Shown here: in pieces, positions 32,422 through 32,467 of the stretch
Numbering within the stretch: position 1 is the stretch's first letter
How the letters are laid out: each line of letters opens with the position of its first letter
DNA from: an uncultured Acidimicrobiaceae bacterium
Lineage (GTDB): Bacteria; Actinomycetota; Acidimicrobiia; Acidimicrobiales; SZUA-35
NCBI GenBank assembly: GCA_947259095.1
Contig: CAMYLA010000066.1
Coordinates: 1-32,467, forward strand
DNA: 32,467 bases
Reading direction: 5' to 3'
The notes under the pieces: model-generated
Database searches by the model: none
Seen by the model: only the letters and a program-made list of their open reading frames with translations
Told to the model about the DNA's origin: nothing
Position numbers and translations under genes: made by a program

Positions 32422-32467
32422 TCAGCGGCTGGCGCCGGCGACGAAGGTGGCGACGATGTAGGTGGCA
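32422..32467 (-). CDS. C-terminal end of a gene continuing beyond the window
   Basis: The last 14 codons before a TGA at 32422-32424 read ATYIVATFVAGASR in the minus strand, all ending in G or C, and the stop is followed at once by a strong hairpin. Too little is present to name a family. Confidence 0.4.
   Translation of the reverse strand, partial: ATYIVATFVAGASR

Noticed and set aside
1..32467. CRISPR array, retron, prophage or complete insertion sequence
   Set aside because: No regularly spaced repeats, reverse transcriptase, phage structural genes or paired terminal inverted repeats were seen on either strand.

Overview
This is a GC-rich window (third codon positions strongly G/C) with actinobacterial features: LLM-class, probably F420-dependent oxidoreductases, CaiB/BaiF CoA transferases, frequent GTG/TTG starts, AGGAGG-type ribosome sites and TANNNT -10 boxes set for leaderless starts. 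An environmental actinobacterium, perhaps an Acidimicrobiia-type lineage, is my inference from gene content. No rRNA or tRNA is visible to place it. No CRISPR array, phage or complete insertion sequence was seen.

Layout. 0-1.4 kb: remnants of an HpaB-type flavin monooxygenase and an overlapping LLM oxidoreductase, both with internal deletions. 1.3-2.4 kb: ridA-family gene divergent from a TetR regulator. 2.4-4.8 kb: M20 amidohydrolase and a YbdK-type carboxylate-amine ligase. 5.0-7.0 kb: epoxide hydrolase, convergent with a short-chain dehydrogenase. 7.1-9.0 kb: a perfect 18-bp operator-like palindrome, a 5'-damaged VOC protein, two truncated genes joined tail to tail, a heptamer repeat and an AI-2E-family membrane protein. 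9.1-14.9 kb: a complete peptide-type ABC importer operon (lipoprotein, two permeases, two ATPases) behind a good sigma-70-type promoter. 15.0-18.0 kb: an LLM oxidoreductase, CoA transferase and alpha/beta hydrolase operon. 18.2-21.2 kb: a MacB/LolCD-like ATPase-permease pair. 21.6-22.9 kb: a 6-phosphofructokinase. 22.9-25.2 kb: an accessory patch with an IS3 remnant, a divergent pair of unrecognised proteins that share a CX5C domain, and a carbamate kinase fragment. 25.2-29.6 kb: arginine N-succinyltransferase, a Baeyer-Villiger monooxygenase and a second CoA transferase. 29.6-32.5 kb: gene fragments, a DUF6544/DUF6920-like protein, an Acg-type nitroreductase-like protein, a strong hairpin and the last codons of an incoming gene.

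How it fits together. The intact genes suggest oxidative catabolism of organic compounds (monooxygenases, epoxide hydrolase, dehydrogenase, CoA transferases) together with uptake of peptides and use of amino acids. The most striking feature is how many genes are scarred: at least eight loci show recognisable protein segments abruptly joined after loss of internal or terminal sequence, while the neighbouring genes are intact. This could be real gene decay or a draft-assembly artefact, and the sequence alone cannot separate them. The best candidates for something undescribed are the CX5C paralogue pair at about 23.05-24.93 kb and the scar pattern itself.
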